DNA of 64,000 nucleotides from Acanthacorydalis orientalis (GCA_034766995.1 CM068318.1:8089487-8153486), one strand, 5' to 3'. Shown: positions 13,375 through 25,990, numbered from the stretch's first letter. Numbers and translations are program-made. The notes: generated by a model from the sequence alone, not told the origin.

Positions 13375-13407
<33 letters not shown>

Positions 13408-13566
13408 TGCATATGTATATACATATATATGAAATAATATTCGCACATTTCAAAAACAATTATGTAAGCTGTCATATTGGTGAAGCCATTGTCCGCATTG
13501 TCCGAAAAATATACAAATGACTTACTTTTATTGAAGTAATATATATATATATATATATATGTATAT
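13375..13566. repeat. Pair of (AT)n microsatellites
   Basis: AT tracts at 13375-13404 and 13539-13566 flank about 130 bases of non-repeat sequence. The minus-strand frame covering them is a Tyr-Ile artefact. Confidence 0.9.
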
Positions 13567-13680
13567 ATTATTTTCAAAAATAACTGTTTCTCATTACAAT
13601 AAATAATTCATGTTCTTAAACATTTTCCAAATCCTAATAATCTATAAATTTACATATAGCAACCAATACACTACTTGTAT

Positions 13681-13884
13681 AGGGTGATTCAACTTAGGCT
13701 TTCACACAAAATTATTTTAAAAAAAACCGTAAAAATTAAAAAGACATGTTATCTCTTATTTAGTCTTTTAGTTCAATTATATTTTAGTATTGAATTGAAA
13801 TATTAAATAAAAAATAACATGACTTTTCTTAAACCCTGCTCCTCATATTAATACTTCCATGTATAAACCTAAAACGAATCACTC
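13681..13884. mobile_element. MITE-2 copy 2
   Basis: The left end reads AGGGTGATTCAACTTAGGCT. The right end, inverted, reads AGAGTGATTCGTTTTAGG; TA flanks both sides. Internal sequence has the family's TTTAGTCTTTTAGTTCAA segment but the internal stem has decayed. About 200 bases, no coding capacity. This is the only copy not inserted in a long AT microsatellite, so it gives the cleanest view of the termini. Confidence 0.8.
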
Positions 13885-14107
13885 TATATCATTAATTCAT
13901 TAAGTTTAGTTCTTAGATATTTTTGATGTTTAAATATATTATTTTTTAAGAATCAATAACCAGTTTTTTCTTTCTATTTTCCTGTCAATTTTGACGGGCT
14001 ATATACTTGTTTAATATTATTCAATTTCATTAAATTCTACAGGGAAAAAACCTGTTTAAAAAAATCGTAACAATTTCAAAATCTGAATAAGGCATGACGT
14101 TTTACAG

Positions 14108-14290
14108 TACAGTTCTGACTCTATAGCTAATAAATTCACATTCACAAATGAATTCTTTGCACACCGCACAAACCACAAAAAATAATTCTGGTCAAAAATG
14201 TTCAATCATTATTTGTGAAAGCCATAACGTTTTCATCACTCTACATTTTAGTGATTTTAAAATTTAGTCTCCTTCACTTTTTGTATAAAA
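14108..14290 (+). mobile_element. Fold-back MITE FB-1, one arm
   Basis: Left-arm sequence with TACAGTTCTGACTCTATAGC, AATTCACATTCACAAATG, CACAAACCACAAAAAA and TCTGGTCAAAAATGTTCAAT in the family order. This copy best shows the left terminus. No right arm is recognisable. Confidence 0.6.
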
Positions 14291-16600
14291 AAAATAAAAG
14301 AAATATAAATAGTTAAAAAGGCAGATAGTAAAATATAATTTTTATATTTTTATAATTTTATCTTAGTTGATTATAAATTGTTAATAAATCTAAACGATTT
14401 GCACTATTTTATATTTGAAAATGTTTTTTAACAATTTTACATTTTTAAAACACTGTGCATACACATACTAACACATTTACAATTTTATTCGTTATTAGTT
14501 TCTCTTTCAAATGTATTAATATAAGTTAATACATTTGATACGTTTGCTTTAATTAAGCATTCAAAGTGGCCACTCTTAAATAAACAATGTGTACTCAATG
14601 TGCAGATTTTAATAAAGAGTTCTTAACCATTAATCCGTAACATTCAACCATTATACTTCAAGTATTTAATTCATTTTGTACGAATCACTAATGAAAATTT
14701 ATCACAAATCTGGTAACCTGTACTTGTAACAAAAACTACTTAATTATATTGTATTTGTTCTTAGTTATTCTGTGTTTTGTAAATCTTAACTGAATATTTG
14801 TGTACTAATTCGTAGAATTAAGGGATAACACAAGAACTGCCATTTTTGAACAAGTAATTGAAAATAAATATAAGCATGAACATGTTTATAATCTAAATGG
14901 AATGTATGCAAATTGAAAGTATGTTATCAAGAGAGTCAAGTAAAATAAAACATTAAAATATAAATAATAAAATACTAAAAGACTATAATAATAATCTATT
15001 AAATTTTTAATTATTTCGAATAATTTCATTCGCATTTATCAAATAAAAATAAAAAGAGAGTAAAGTTTAACAAATTCATATTATTTACAAAAACAAACTG
15101 TAATGTTTAAAAAGGATTTCATAGAGTAACGCCTACATTGTCTGTCTAAATTTTTATATATTAAATTTTCTGTATACACTTATTAGAATAAATTCTCATT
15201 TTTATTCAAATTGTTTCCATAAATTATTATTTAATCACGCTGTGAAGGCGCAACATTTACATTAATATCGAATTTGTTATCTAAAACAATTCTTTATAGA
15301 CATAACCATAACAAATAACCATAACGATTAATATGCAAGAATTTTTCTTACTCTAGGTGATCGATAATTTATCGTTGTTATTTTTTTGAATTATTTTATA
15401 TAAGCAAAACGTTTAATCTTGATCCTTCAACAATGCGTGTATTTAACTTAAATATATATTTATTTTTTACGAATTTATTATACATTAGAATAATTACTTT
15501 TTCAAGACTTTTTAATAATTCCCCTCAAATTCTTCATTGTCACAATCGATAAGAAACTTTGTACGCAGAAATAAGTGATAGAAAATAGCAGAAGAGTAAT
15601 TATCATTTTTTCTAACTAACAAAAAAATGTCTAGTTATTAAACAGTATTACGATGATTCTATCTCTTTAATTTATTATAATTGTTTCCTTTTATGTCTGT
15701 GATACTATTAGTGCATCACTTTTTTTCTGGTTAAATCACCCTCATGTTATTCCGCTACTATAATTAAATTGTTCCTTTTTGTACCTGTACTATCATTGGT
15801 GCATCGTTTTCTTGGTCTTTATCTGGTTAAACCGCCATTATAGAATTCTTCTAGATTGAGTTTAGGCTTCCGTATCATATTCTAAAAACTTGCTAATTGA
15901 TCATACTATGAGTTTATAGCAAGTTACAAAAATCTAGCTCAAGATTTAAAACCGATCATATAGAAATAAATTAAGAGTAATTCAATATAAAACCAAGAGG
16001 AAAATTTTTAATTTGTAATGCTAATTTAAAAAAAAATCGACCTCTTTTAATTTTATTAATTTTATTTATTATTAATAATAATAATAATAAATGAAATATA
16101 TATTTTGTCATTATAATATTCTATAACGATCCAATTGAGAAGCTTCAAATAACTAATTTATTTGATATTATTTGAAACGATTAAAATAATGTCATTTATT
16201 CTTATTTATTGTATTTAAATTGTTTAATTAGTAATAATCATTATAACAAACTATACTATAACAACATAATTGCATTCATAATCTAGAAAGAGTGTTTAGG
16301 TCCTAAAGATTCCAAAATATAAACTGTATTTTCTTACTAAATGTTTGTATTTGTAAATACGATGAAAGTCTGAAAAACATTATACGAGTACAAGAGATTT
16401 TAAGTTTTCGATGTGTTGATATATTGGAATAAACAAAAATTAAGAAACTAAGCACTATCATACATACCTATTTTTGGTTTCATTAATCTAGATAGAATAT
16501 GTGTTACGTACTGAGAATAAATATAAAAAAACGTACAGGCATTTTGTCAGTAATATTAAAGCAACGCTTCAAAAATCAATATAGCTATTACTATACATAT

Positions 16601-16602
<2 letters not shown>

Positions 16603-16654
<52 letters not shown>
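16603..16654. repeat. (AT)n microsatellite
   Basis: About 52 bases of uninterrupted AT. Confidence 0.95.
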
Positions 16655-16656
<2 letters not shown>

Positions 16657-17294
16657 TACACATTTTAAACTTGAGGAAGATTTTTACTAAATGCCATGAA
16701 TTTTGATCTGAGAAATGAAAGTTAAACGGTAAAAAATTTGTTAGTAAATTTTGAAAAAGTATCTACCTGAAGATGATAATTTCCTTTTACTTACTAGTCA
16801 TGAAAAATTAAATATTTGTATATCACTTAGACTTTAAATAAAAGCGTCAGTTCTGAAACATAACCTTGATACCAATTTTTTTCACTGAATGAAGAAAGTT
16901 GTTATATTTTAAGAAGAATAAACTGCCAACGGTGTTCAGAAATTAACTGACAACAAAGTTGATTTTAAACACTCTAGATGTTGCGATTATATTGAGAAAT
17001 AGATCCTGTAACTTAAGAGATCATGTTATAACCTATTTTCTTTTTTATTTTATCTCAATATATCAAGAGTAATATGAACAGAACTTTTCATCACCACTTG
17101 TGTTATCCAAATTGACAATAATATTAGTACTGAAAGTCTTTCTTGGTACATAATTTGAGATTACTTTAAGTTTTTTTATACTATATATTTCAATGATATT
17201 ATCTTGATCTTATCAAGTAACTGGTTTTATCTTTGGTCATGTAGAAAAATAAGTTGTTTGCATATAATAAATAATTCATATTTTTATATGTACC

Positions 17295-17299
<5 letters not shown>

Positions 17300-17341
<42 letters not shown>
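17300..17341. repeat. (AT)n microsatellite
   Basis: About 42 bases of AT, roughly 120 bases before the GC-rich island at 17460. Confidence 0.95.
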
Positions 17342-17344
<3 letters not shown>

Positions 17345-17459
17345 TGTATATGAATTGTGTTAAAAAATATTGATAAATATTGGTTTACCATAACATTTAC
17401 CGCACGTTAGTTTTCGTGACATTCTAATAAGCTTAATATATTTATGATTGTTCTCACGA

Positions 17460-17720
17460 AACCATAAAGTTAGCTCCACTGTTTATACGCTCGCCGCCAG
17501 TAACTATAGAAGATCACGACGGATATAACAAACACAGCCAATAATGAACAGTGTGTCGGCGGCGGCGAAGTGGATGCGGAGATTCAAACGAGCACCTTTA
17601 AACAAACCAGTTTCGCTCGTCATAGCGCCGAGGCCGGCAGTGCTAATGGAGTGGAAGAATAGACCGATATACGGACGATACATTCATCGGCTGCTGTTAC
17701 CGCTGCTGCTTCTTAATTAA
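17460..17720. other. GC- and CpG-rich island
   Basis: About 260 bases with clustered CpGs (CGCTCGCCGCC, TCGGCGGCGGCGAAG, GCGCCGAGGCCGGC) between long AT-rich flanks. It is one of the two strongest such islands in the window. Likely a promoter, 5' exon or conserved element. Confidence 0.45.
17544..17720 (+). CDS. Hypothetical 58-residue frame in a GC-rich island
   Basis: An ATG at 17544 opens a frame to TAA at 17718-17720. It starts MNSVSAAAKWMRRFKRAP, is basic in its first third, and ends in a leucine-rich tail (HRLLLPLLLLN). Codon third positions are GC-rich in places, including a GCG run, unlike the AT-rich surroundings, and the frame fills most of the island at 17460-17720. I recognise no domain. 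It could be a first coding exon, a small protein, or a chance frame in a promoter or untranslated exon. No TATA box, splice donor or poly(A) signal settles the question. Confidence 0.25.
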   Translation: MNSVSAAAKWMRRFKRAPLNKPVSLVIAPRPAVLMEWKNRPIYGRYIHRLLLPLLLLN

Positions 17721-18181
17721 TTATACGGTATTTTGCTCTCTACATGATACAGATACCCCTTTTTTGTGTCGTTCGACGCGAACGAGTGGCACAGTAAGAG
17801 TGAGATGGATTTCACATTTTTCGTACAGAATGGTTATTTGTGAATGGTGTGGATTATCTAGCATTTCACAGAACATGGAACAAGTATATAATACTTGAAA
17901 TAGTAGAATGATTTTTAAAATATACATCTTTTAATTCTATTCCAATTTCTGATCTTTATTTGGATGATTTTTTACTTCAGAAACACTTTTTCTCACTTTT
18001 TATTTTTTAATATATCATTTGTTTATATATATATATATATGTATAATTATAAAAAAAAATTAAAAGCATTTGATGACAAAATATAATGAAAAACTTTATA
18101 TAAATCAAAATAAATGTTAAATAAATTGAGGAAGATTTTATAACTATTCAATTAAAAAAAAATGGAATAGAAATGATTAAT

Positions 18182-18241
<60 letters not shown>

Positions 18242-18689
18242 TCAATGTACAAAAATAAATTAATTTCAATATATAATTATTCGTTCAACAAAAAACATAA
18301 AAATCTAGTTTATATTAATTTCGCCTACAGGCATGTAATTGTATGTAAATTATTTACATTAAAATGTATCATTTATTTGAATTCTAGAATTTTATTTAAA
18401 ACATGCGTTCATTTTCAGTATTAAAATAAAAATAGAACTTGTTAAATGAGTTGATCAGTTTTATTGAAAAAAAGGATAGAGATATTTTTGTCATTTCGTT
18501 TATTTATAATTGTGTTAAGTTGTGCGTGATATAGATTTAAACGATTTATCCCCTGATTTTATTTATTAACGACCTACAGACATTTTATTCTTAGTTCGAG
18601 AATATTTCATGGAAATAATTGATTTATTCTTTTATAATTATATGAGAAATATCTCAGATTGGAATTTCATCGTCTTTCTCCCTTTCTAT
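17721..18689. other. AT-rich non-coding sequence
   Basis: AT microsatellites at 18024-18041 and 18185-18234. A minus-strand frame at 17721-17927 and a plus-strand frame at 18173-18424 (a Tyr-Ile start over the microsatellite) have no recognisable features. Confidence 0.5.
18185..18234. repeat. (AT)n microsatellite
   Basis: About 50 bases of AT, ending in ACATATAT. Confidence 0.95.
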
Positions 18690-19038
18690 TACTTGACACA
18701 TAGTGGCGTTACTTTTATTTTTTCATCAAATTGAACTTTAATATTCTTATTTCACAAATAATTTTTTCAACTCCCTCGCAAACTACTAATGTTTTCTGAT
18801 CAAAAATTTTCTATAATTAAATATTGATAATTTTTCACTATTACTTATATTTGTTTCAAGTACGACGAACAAGTAGAGTAAAAATCTGATTTTGCTTTAC
18901 CTTAAGAATATAAAAATAAGAAAGAATAAAAAAGTTCATTAATTACTACTGATATCAGACACGTTTGATAGAAAAAAATGTTAAAAATGAATTTATAAAA
19001 ATGAATTTAGTCACAGAATCAAAATATCGTTGTGATCA
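18690..19038. mobile_element. Fold-back MITE FB-1, eroded
   Basis: The left arm has TTTCACAAATAATTTTTTCA, CTCGCAAACTACTAATG and TTTCTGATCAAAAATTTTCT. The right end near 18985-19030 has AAAATGAATTTAGTCACAG. The middle is diverged; limits are approximate. Confidence 0.5.
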
Positions 19039-20720
19039 CTTCGTGTCTCACTTTAAAAAATACTATTAAATAAAAGAAATTTCTGTTTACAGCCTTAATT
19101 GTTAGATTTTCTTAAAGATTTTTTACAAGTGAATATTGATTAAATCATTAATATTTCAAAATATATTCCTGATTTCCATTTTTATAATATTAACTATCAT
19201 CTTAATTCTATTAAAATTGAAAATAATGCTTGAAGTTTCCAACCCTGTAAAATATTACATTAACTGGTACATTATTCATACACTTCCCTCAGTCAAATGT
19301 TTTGGTAGATAAACTTGCTGACTTTGCTGCGAGATTGGTGTACATAGTGTCTCAATAAACTCAAAATGATTGAAGCGGCATATAATGTCGTTCATTTAAT
19401 ATACCTGTTATTGTTCATTACTATAATGTCTCTCGCGTTCTCTCTCTATCGACGTAAATGCGACAAAATCAACAATTTAATTTACAGAAGGTGTGTGAAA
19501 GGAATGTAGCTCGAACGGGAAATGAGATGTAATTAATAAGACCAAATTACCTCTTTGAACATTCATCAACACTTTTCCATTGTGAGAAACTTCCGTAAGA
19601 TTCTAATAGAAAAAATATATACTTAATAGAATTTGATCTTGTACTTTTAAAAAATAATTAAATTCCATATTTAATAATTTTTACTTCGCTATTGTAAATA
19701 ATAAGAATACACCTTACATGTGGAAATATTTAACAAAATAATAATTTCAATCCATTAACGATTAGGTTTTAACTGGAAATAAATTCTATTAAATGATTTT
19801 ATATTTTTTTAACCATAGTTGTTTTAGTAAAATTTTAGACTGCTTGTTAAGGTTGATAACTAAATTATTAATAAAATATAATATATATTTTATTTTAAGT
19901 ACCGGCATATAAATTTAGATTCGTTGATTTTTAAATAGCTATTATTTTTTACAATTATAGCTGTTTTCAAATCTTGGAGTATATAACTTTCATTTTATAC
20001 TAATTTAGTATAATTTACATTCGTTTTTTTAAATTTCTCGAGTTTCTCCTAAAGAATATCGAGACTCGAGTGTTTCAAACGGACAAAAACAACCAAGACA
20101 GTACATCAACGGAATCATATGTATAAACACCAGCAATTGTAACGATAATATACAATGTTTAAGATAATTTACTGTGAAATGTTTTCAATTATATATTATT
20201 ATCAATTTTTTTCTAAAATAATCTGTAATGTGGAATAAGTATATCATATATTTTATCCCTGTAACGTTCGTCCTTTTGTGACACTTGAATTTCTGTCTTC
20301 CACTGGAAGTTAAAAATCGAGAGAAACAAAAAGGGGAAGATCATCAAAACAGCGCATCAAGGGATGGCAGGTATAGAAGTAGATAATTTTATTTGGAATA
20401 TTTCCAATATAGCAAAAACTCTACATAAATACGCTAACCTAAATAGGCAATTGAAAATAACGTACTCTAATGTATATTATAATCAACAGTGCTCAAAATA
20501 TAGCCCATAAACCCTAATATAAAAGACATATTGAAAGACAAAAAAGATAAAAACAGCCAGAAAATTGTATAAATGGAATCAAAAATATAATAACAGACAA
20601 TTTTTATATTAATAATATTGAAAAAATAATTGTTTTATGTTCTAAATTAAACGAAGTTAAAATATAGTTTCATCAAACATAAGTAGTCAAAGACTAACAA
20701 TGATTATAATAAAGATAAAC

Positions 20721-20761
<41 letters not shown>
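20721..20761. repeat. (AT)n microsatellite
   Basis: About 40 bases of AT with one phase slip at ATTA. Confidence 0.95.
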
Positions 20762-20764
<3 letters not shown>

Positions 20765-21105
20765 AACGTACACTCCTATATAAGAATAAAGTGATTTTTA
20801 ATTTTTTAGAAAAGTAAAATTATAAATTATGTTTCGTGTTTAACACTTACACGGGAGTATAATTAAAGAGGTGAGTCAAGCATTCATCATAGGGCAGTAC
20901 AGGTTGGTGGTCTAGATATAAACCTGTCAACTTTGAACTCGACTTGTTATTAATTATATTTTTTTTTCATTTATATACTGTTGTAGTAATATTCCCAAAA
21001 ATACTGCAAAAATTGATAATTAATTATTTTTTTTCACACACAAATCCCAAAACTAATTTATTTTTAAAATTATTATTTTGTTATTTATATACTCAATATT
21101 TCACG

Positions 21106-21106
<1 letters not shown>

Positions 21107-21149
<43 letters not shown>
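21107..21149. repeat. (AT)n microsatellite
   Basis: About 43 bases of AT. Confidence 0.95.
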
Positions 21150-21152
<3 letters not shown>

Positions 21153-21774
21153 GTTACAATTAGTATAAAAATAGACTTTTATAGTTTAACATCGATTCAT
21201 AGATTCATAGCTGAATCAAGATAATTTATCAATATCTTCTAATTTTTTCACTTTATTACTGGATTTACAAGTGTTCCATATTCTAAAATTCTATTAGACA
21301 ATAACCAGAAAATTATTAAATAATTAAAATGATTAAAATGAATATCAAAAAAAAGTCAACACACATATCTATAATAAAAATTTAAGCTAATAGTTTTTTT
21401 AACAATATCGATGGAATACAGTTTACAATCTTGATAAAACACATGAATATAAAAAAAAATATATAAATACGAATTAATATATTAAGAACATTCCAATGTT
21501 TTTTTTCATAATGTTTATTATGAAAAAAATGTTAAATGTTATTGTAAGAATCAACATAGATTGATTCTACGTACTATTTTAATGGCCAGTTGAAAGTGGT
21601 GATGGGCGGTACAGAATAGAATAGATAAGATAATTAATAGTGTGGAAGGTATAATTGTTACTTTCAAAACATTACTCTCTTATTCTGTTATTCCATTCGG
21701 TCAAATTATTTAATGTACTACACTTAATCATATTTTTTATAATTCTATTTGAAAGATCTAATAATCTATTATAA

Positions 21775-21776
<2 letters not shown>

Positions 21777-21837
<61 letters not shown>

Positions 21838-21855
21838 TCATATGAATCATTATAT

Positions 21856-21905
<50 letters not shown>
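21777..21905. repeat. Paired (AT)n microsatellites
   Basis: AT tracts at 21777-21834 and 21858-21905 separated by about 23 bases (GCATCATATGAATCATTAT...). Each tract can pair with itself or its neighbour; frames on both strands here are Tyr-Ile artefacts. Confidence 0.95.
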
Positions 21906-21907
<2 letters not shown>

Positions 21908-21950
21908 GTATATTATAAATCATATTTCAACATGTGTTAATTTTATTTTT

Positions 21951-22135
21951 AGATATCTTCTAAAACGCGATGGAAATTCACATTCCAAAATGAATTTTCC
22001 TCTCCCCCTCCAACCAAATATTTTTTTCTGATCAAAAATATTAAATAATTGATTATTATTTATTTTTATTGTTTCTTATACGAATCTGAATGTCAATCTC
22101 ATCATTTTCAAAGTACTCGGACAAAAATCTTTATT
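21951..22135 (+). mobile_element. Fold-back MITE FB-1, one arm
   Basis: Left-arm sequence: AATTCACATTCCAAAATGAA, then TTTCTGATCAAAAATATTAA and AATTGATTATTATTTATT, then TCTCATCATTTTCAAAG. Right arm not recognised. Confidence 0.55.
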
Positions 22136-22530
22136 TATTTACTTGTATTTCATAAATTATTTAATTTTATTTAATCCTTACACTCAAGATGATTTATTTA
22201 ACCTTCATTTTTGTTGAAGGCTGAGAGGAAATCATTTTTAATTTTATATTTAAATCAACTTATATATTTATTTTATAAAGGATTTTTAAATAAAATTAAA
22301 TATTTAAATTTTAACTTTTTTGTTCTTTTTTTCCTAAATATTTTTTTAATAATTATTAAATAGAAACCTTGAACATTTTATAGGATAAAAAGTTTATAAT
22401 ACAAAAGAATTGCTATTAAATTTCTAAGAAAAAGTACGAAAAATATTATTTTATTAATCACATCCATTATTCCTAATCATATATAGCAAAAAATCATTTA
22501 TAAGTGTATATAAACTATATATATATATGT
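22136..22530. other. AT-rich non-coding sequence
   Basis: AT-rich DNA rich in TTTAA and TATTTAAAT patterns. I see nothing else in it. Confidence 0.55.
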
Positions 22531-22664
22531 ATAGCGTGATTCAATTTAATCTCACGTATGAATGTATTTAAAAAAATGCAAAAAATTTAAAAAACCTCAT
22601 GTCGTTTTTTAATTTTTGCGATTTATTTAATACTTTTATGTGGAAGCCTAAGTTGAATCACCTG
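22531..22664. mobile_element. MITE-2 copy 3, short form
   Basis: The left end reads ATAGCGTGATTCAATTTAAT. The right end, inverted, reads AGGTGATTCAACTTAGGCTT, and TA-rich sequence flanks both sides. At about 134 bases it lacks the internal stem present in copies 1 and 4, so it is an internally deleted form. It is preceded by a short AT microsatellite. Confidence 0.75.
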
Positions 22665-22931
22665 TATATAAATGTTGTATCATTCTGTTATTTTATTGAA
22701 CATATTTATAAACTTTATAAAAACTGTACTTCTATACAGAAAATATGTAGTTTAAATGGTCAGTAATTATTACTCAGCATGGCATCCACAAAGATACAAC
22801 AGCAATAAATTGTTTCAGAAACTTGTATATAGTAAGAAAAAAAGTATATCAAAAACAAACACAATTTCGAAAATAAAAGCGCATGTATATTTTTAATCAG
22901 ACATTAAATTAAAAAAAAATAAATATTTTTG

Positions 22932-23003
<72 letters not shown>

Positions 23004-23439
23004 ACAAACACTTTGTTCTTTATTATCTTTCATTGCTATTATAAAACGAGTACGGTTTTTAATAAAATTATATATTTCTAAAAAAACTGCTTTATTTATA
23101 GTTTCAAATTATTTCTGAAAATATGTTTAATTGTTATAGAACTGTTTTTATTACGTTTCATATTTTTTTCGAATTGATATCTTTATTTTTTTAATTTCTA
23201 TTTTCATTAATAAGTATCTCTTCATATAGTGATATTTTTATCTCTGTCTCCAATTTAGTTCATCTTATATATTGAATAATAATTCGATGAATATTAGATT
23301 AGTTCAAAGTTGAAATAGAGTGAATCAGAAATCAGTACATACAAAAAAAATACCTACAGAGATGGTACATGTTAAAATATGTCATATAAAGCCTTAAAAC
23401 CCGTATTTTATAGAACTAAAACAACTGTTACATTTAAAT
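22665..23439. other. AT-rich non-coding sequence
   Basis: Contains the AT microsatellite at 22935-23001. No gene or transposon recognised. Confidence 0.55.
22935..23001. repeat. (AT)n microsatellite
   Basis: About 67 bases of uninterrupted AT. Confidence 0.95.
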
Positions 23440-23812
23440 ATTTGTTGATCGATCCCTGTTTTTGTATTTGATTTAATTTCCACTCAACGCACAACCGGCA
23501 AATATTTGTCTAATCATAAATATTCAATAAACGATTATTGATCATTTTTAAATTTTACTTGTGTACATTTCTGTGACGATTTCAACATTTTTTAGATATA
23601 TAAGTATAGACAAATCTTTTTTTATGATTTCTCACATTTTTCTGTAGCTTAATGCTCCGAAAATGATATCATCGTTATCTACATGCACATAAACAGCAAG
23701 TAAAAATGGTTAACAAGCAATCATTAAACATTATTGATCAAAAAAAAATTATTCTGGTTTGTGAAGTGAAAAAGTGTTAAAATGATTTTACCCACAGTGC
23801 TAAGTCTATATT
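23440..23812. mobile_element. Fold-back MITE FB-1, both arms
   Basis: The left arm has GATTATTGATCATTTTTAAA and ACTTGTGTACATTTCTGTG. The right arm has TCTGTAGCTTAATGCTCCG, AAAATGATATCATCGTTATC, TACATGCACATAAACAGC, CAATCATTAAACATTATTGA, CTGGTTTGTGAAGTG and CCCACAGTGCTAAG. This is the best copy for the order of blocks. About 370 bases, AT-rich, no coding capacity. Confidence 0.7.
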
Positions 23813-24099
23813 TTATTTGATTTAAATTAAATCTTTTATCTAACATTTAATACAAACTCTATTCTTATAAATAGATCAGTCTCTACAGAATCCAAAAAGG
23901 TTTATGATTAAAATATTGAATAATTATAGACATTTTGAGAAAATATGTTTTCTGTACCTTAACGCTATGAAAATTTTATTGTCATCTAAATCCATAAAAT
24001 CAATAATAAAATGATCAATCATTAAATATTAAACACTTGTGTATTAAATAAAACTCATCTGTGAAAGTGTATTTAGCCACAGTGCTAAGAACTGTAATT
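23813..24099. mobile_element. Fold-back MITE FB-1, second adjacent copy
   Basis: The right arm is clear: TTTTCTGTACCTTAACGCTA, TGATCAATCATTAAATATTA, CATCTGTGAAAGTG, TTTAGCCACAGTGCTAAGAA and the terminal CTGTA at 24095-24099. The left part (23813-23930) is eroded. It abuts the copy at 23440-23812, so two insertions or a tandem duplication are possible. Confidence 0.6.
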
Positions 24100-24829
24100 G
24101 TGAAGATTCGAAAATTCTAAGCTGTTTATAATTCGAAACTTAATTTTATAAAGTAATTTTAACGTGCGAAGAATGAGTGTTTTTGGTAGTCGACGACAGC
24201 TATATTAAATGTTAAGACTGGAAATTAATGGGCTATAGAGAATAAAGAAACTTTTCGGAGTATGTAATATCTTGATTATGTTTTCTTGTGTTCTGTTTTA
24301 AATCATATTACAACAAATTATGTTTTATGTCATGCATAACACTTGTTTGTTTCCCATATATAACGTTTTATTATCCGCTCAGGGACCACAAGTGAAACCA
24401 AATACGAGCCTATTGATCTAAAATATTTGATTAACGATTTGATAACGAGTGAGTGAGTCGAGTATTTTGTTATCGACAGATGCCGTTGTTTATGTTACAC
24501 TCGTACCTTGTCACAAGTATAGAAAACAATAGTGGCGTTAACGAAAACAATATTAAATCGAGCGCATTGTTTAAGTTCTCGTACCAGTTACACTTTACAT
24601 GCAGAATTAGTGACATAAAAATTAAGAGAACGCGATGGAAAAAGTAATCTTTTCGTTACGTTCCACTTTATTAAAAAGTTTTTTACAGCCTCTACAAGTA
24701 CACACTTAAGACAAACAAAAATTGATAATTAAGATACAACGCATTAAAACTAGAACAATGCACGAATTTGTGTCTCGCTATTAACATTTTAAAGTTCAGC
24801 ATAGCGTCAAGTAGCAAGCAGACGATGTT
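24100..24829. other. AT-rich sequence grading into a CpG-containing region
   Basis: AT-rich at first, with CpG content rising after 24350. A 64-codon frame at 24453-24647 has no recognisable domain. No gene supported. Confidence 0.45.
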
Positions 24830-25160
24830 CGAGTGGATGAATAAATTAAAATAAAGTATACGCCTTGGACCTTTTGTCGGTATTGTCGGTGTGAAGATTA
24901 TCCGCGGTCGCTTAGCAATGCTAAGAAACTTGTAATAAACCTGATGTTTTCACGGCGCTAGAGAGAAACATCATCCTCCCGAACGAACGAACGAACGGAC
25001 GGACAGACGAACGAACGAAATATATTCTACCTACTTTTCGCCATTCGCGTTCTCGACGCACAGCCAGCGTCACCCTTCACAGCAAAGATTATATTATCGT
25101 AGACGCCATTAAGGCGACGCAAAAGTCGTGAATATGGACGTCAGACGGCAATGTGGCCCA
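24830..25160. other. CpG-rich island with GAAC tetranucleotide repeat
   Basis: Clustered CpGs (ATCCGCGGTCGC, CACGGCGCTAG, CGTTCTCGACGCAC, GGCGACGCAAAAGTCG). At 24981-25019 lies a degenerate GAAC/GGAC tetranucleotide array. No long frame. Likely a promoter or conserved non-coding element rather than a coding exon. Confidence 0.4.
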
Positions 25161-25317
25161 TTTATAATTCACGATTCTCAACTTTCCATCTCATATCAAT
25201 GTTTATTTTTATGCGAAAGATTGGTCAACTTTTCACTACATGTCAAATTAAATGTTTGATCCTCGACTGACGATGCTATTTTCTTTTCTGAATAAACAAA
25301 TAAATGTTTTAACCTTT

Positions 25318-25358
<41 letters not shown>

Positions 25359-25801
25359 CAGAAATGTAAATAAGCTATAAATATCAAAATCATTCAGTCA
25401 TTCCAGATAACAGAAATATATAGAATGAAGAAAATTAATAATGGCATAAAAATAAAATAGAGGTTAAAACAAAATTGAGTTGATTTAAACATCCAATAAG
25501 GAGAGTGGAATTTAAAAAATGGGATAAAAATATATAGCAAGATAAAAATACAATCCATTCACAACAGAAACTGTTGACTAATAATCCATAAATGTAGAAA
25601 AACATGAACAGAAGATAATAAATACATATGATGAAAATATTGAGAAGATTATTGGAAATGTGTAAAAAAAGAAGTACTGGAATGTCAAATTAAAAAAAAT
25701 TTAGTTAGCAACAGACCGTTCAAGGAATCTTTCAGACCTTTTAGAGACGTATATTTATTTTATTTTAGTTTTATGAATTATATTACACAATAACCAGTTA
25801 T
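25161..25801. other. AT-rich non-coding sequence
   Basis: AT microsatellite at 25320-25353. I see nothing else in it. Confidence 0.55.
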
Positions 25802-25990
25802 TTTTCAATACATTTCTGACACTGTGGCTGAAAAAAAATCATGTTCAAAAATAATTCTTCCTTCAACCCACAAACCACAATGAAATTTCCTATTCAGATG
25901 ATTCAATAAGTTATTATTGATCATATTTGAATGTTGCTTTCAGAATTCGTTTGTGAAACTAGTCACTTATTTAATATTTGTTTGATCTTA
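25802..25990 (+). mobile_element. Fold-back MITE FB-1, one arm
   Basis: Left-arm sequence: TTTCTGACACTGTGGCTGA, TTCAACCCACAAACCACAA, GATTCAATAAGTTATTATTG and GATCATATTTGAATG. It preserves the left terminal CTGACACTGTGGC well. Confidence 0.6.

Larger units (their letters stand above)
14291..17459. other. AT-rich non-coding sequence
   Basis: Contains AT microsatellites at 16603-16654 and 17300-17341 and a short ATA-type run near 16070-16090. Otherwise AT-rich sequence without a recognisable gene or transposon. Confidence 0.55.
19039..21950. other. AT-rich non-coding sequence with microsatellites
   Basis: Contains the AT microsatellites listed separately. A possible local degenerate repeat around AACAGCCAG/AACAACCAAGACAG/AACAGCGCATC at 20080, 20310 and 20550 is weak. 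No gene recognised. Confidence 0.5.

Noticed and set aside
20080..20590. Three loosely similar segments with AACAGC/AACAACC and GGAAT
   Set aside because: Similarity is patchy and not convincing above chance.
21672..21940. Long frames of alternating Tyr and Ile on both strands
   Set aside because: These are translations of AT microsatellites; the same holds at 5432-5660, 16499-16690, 26655-26925, 32354-32536, 35077-35336, 56596-56962 and 58158-58374.
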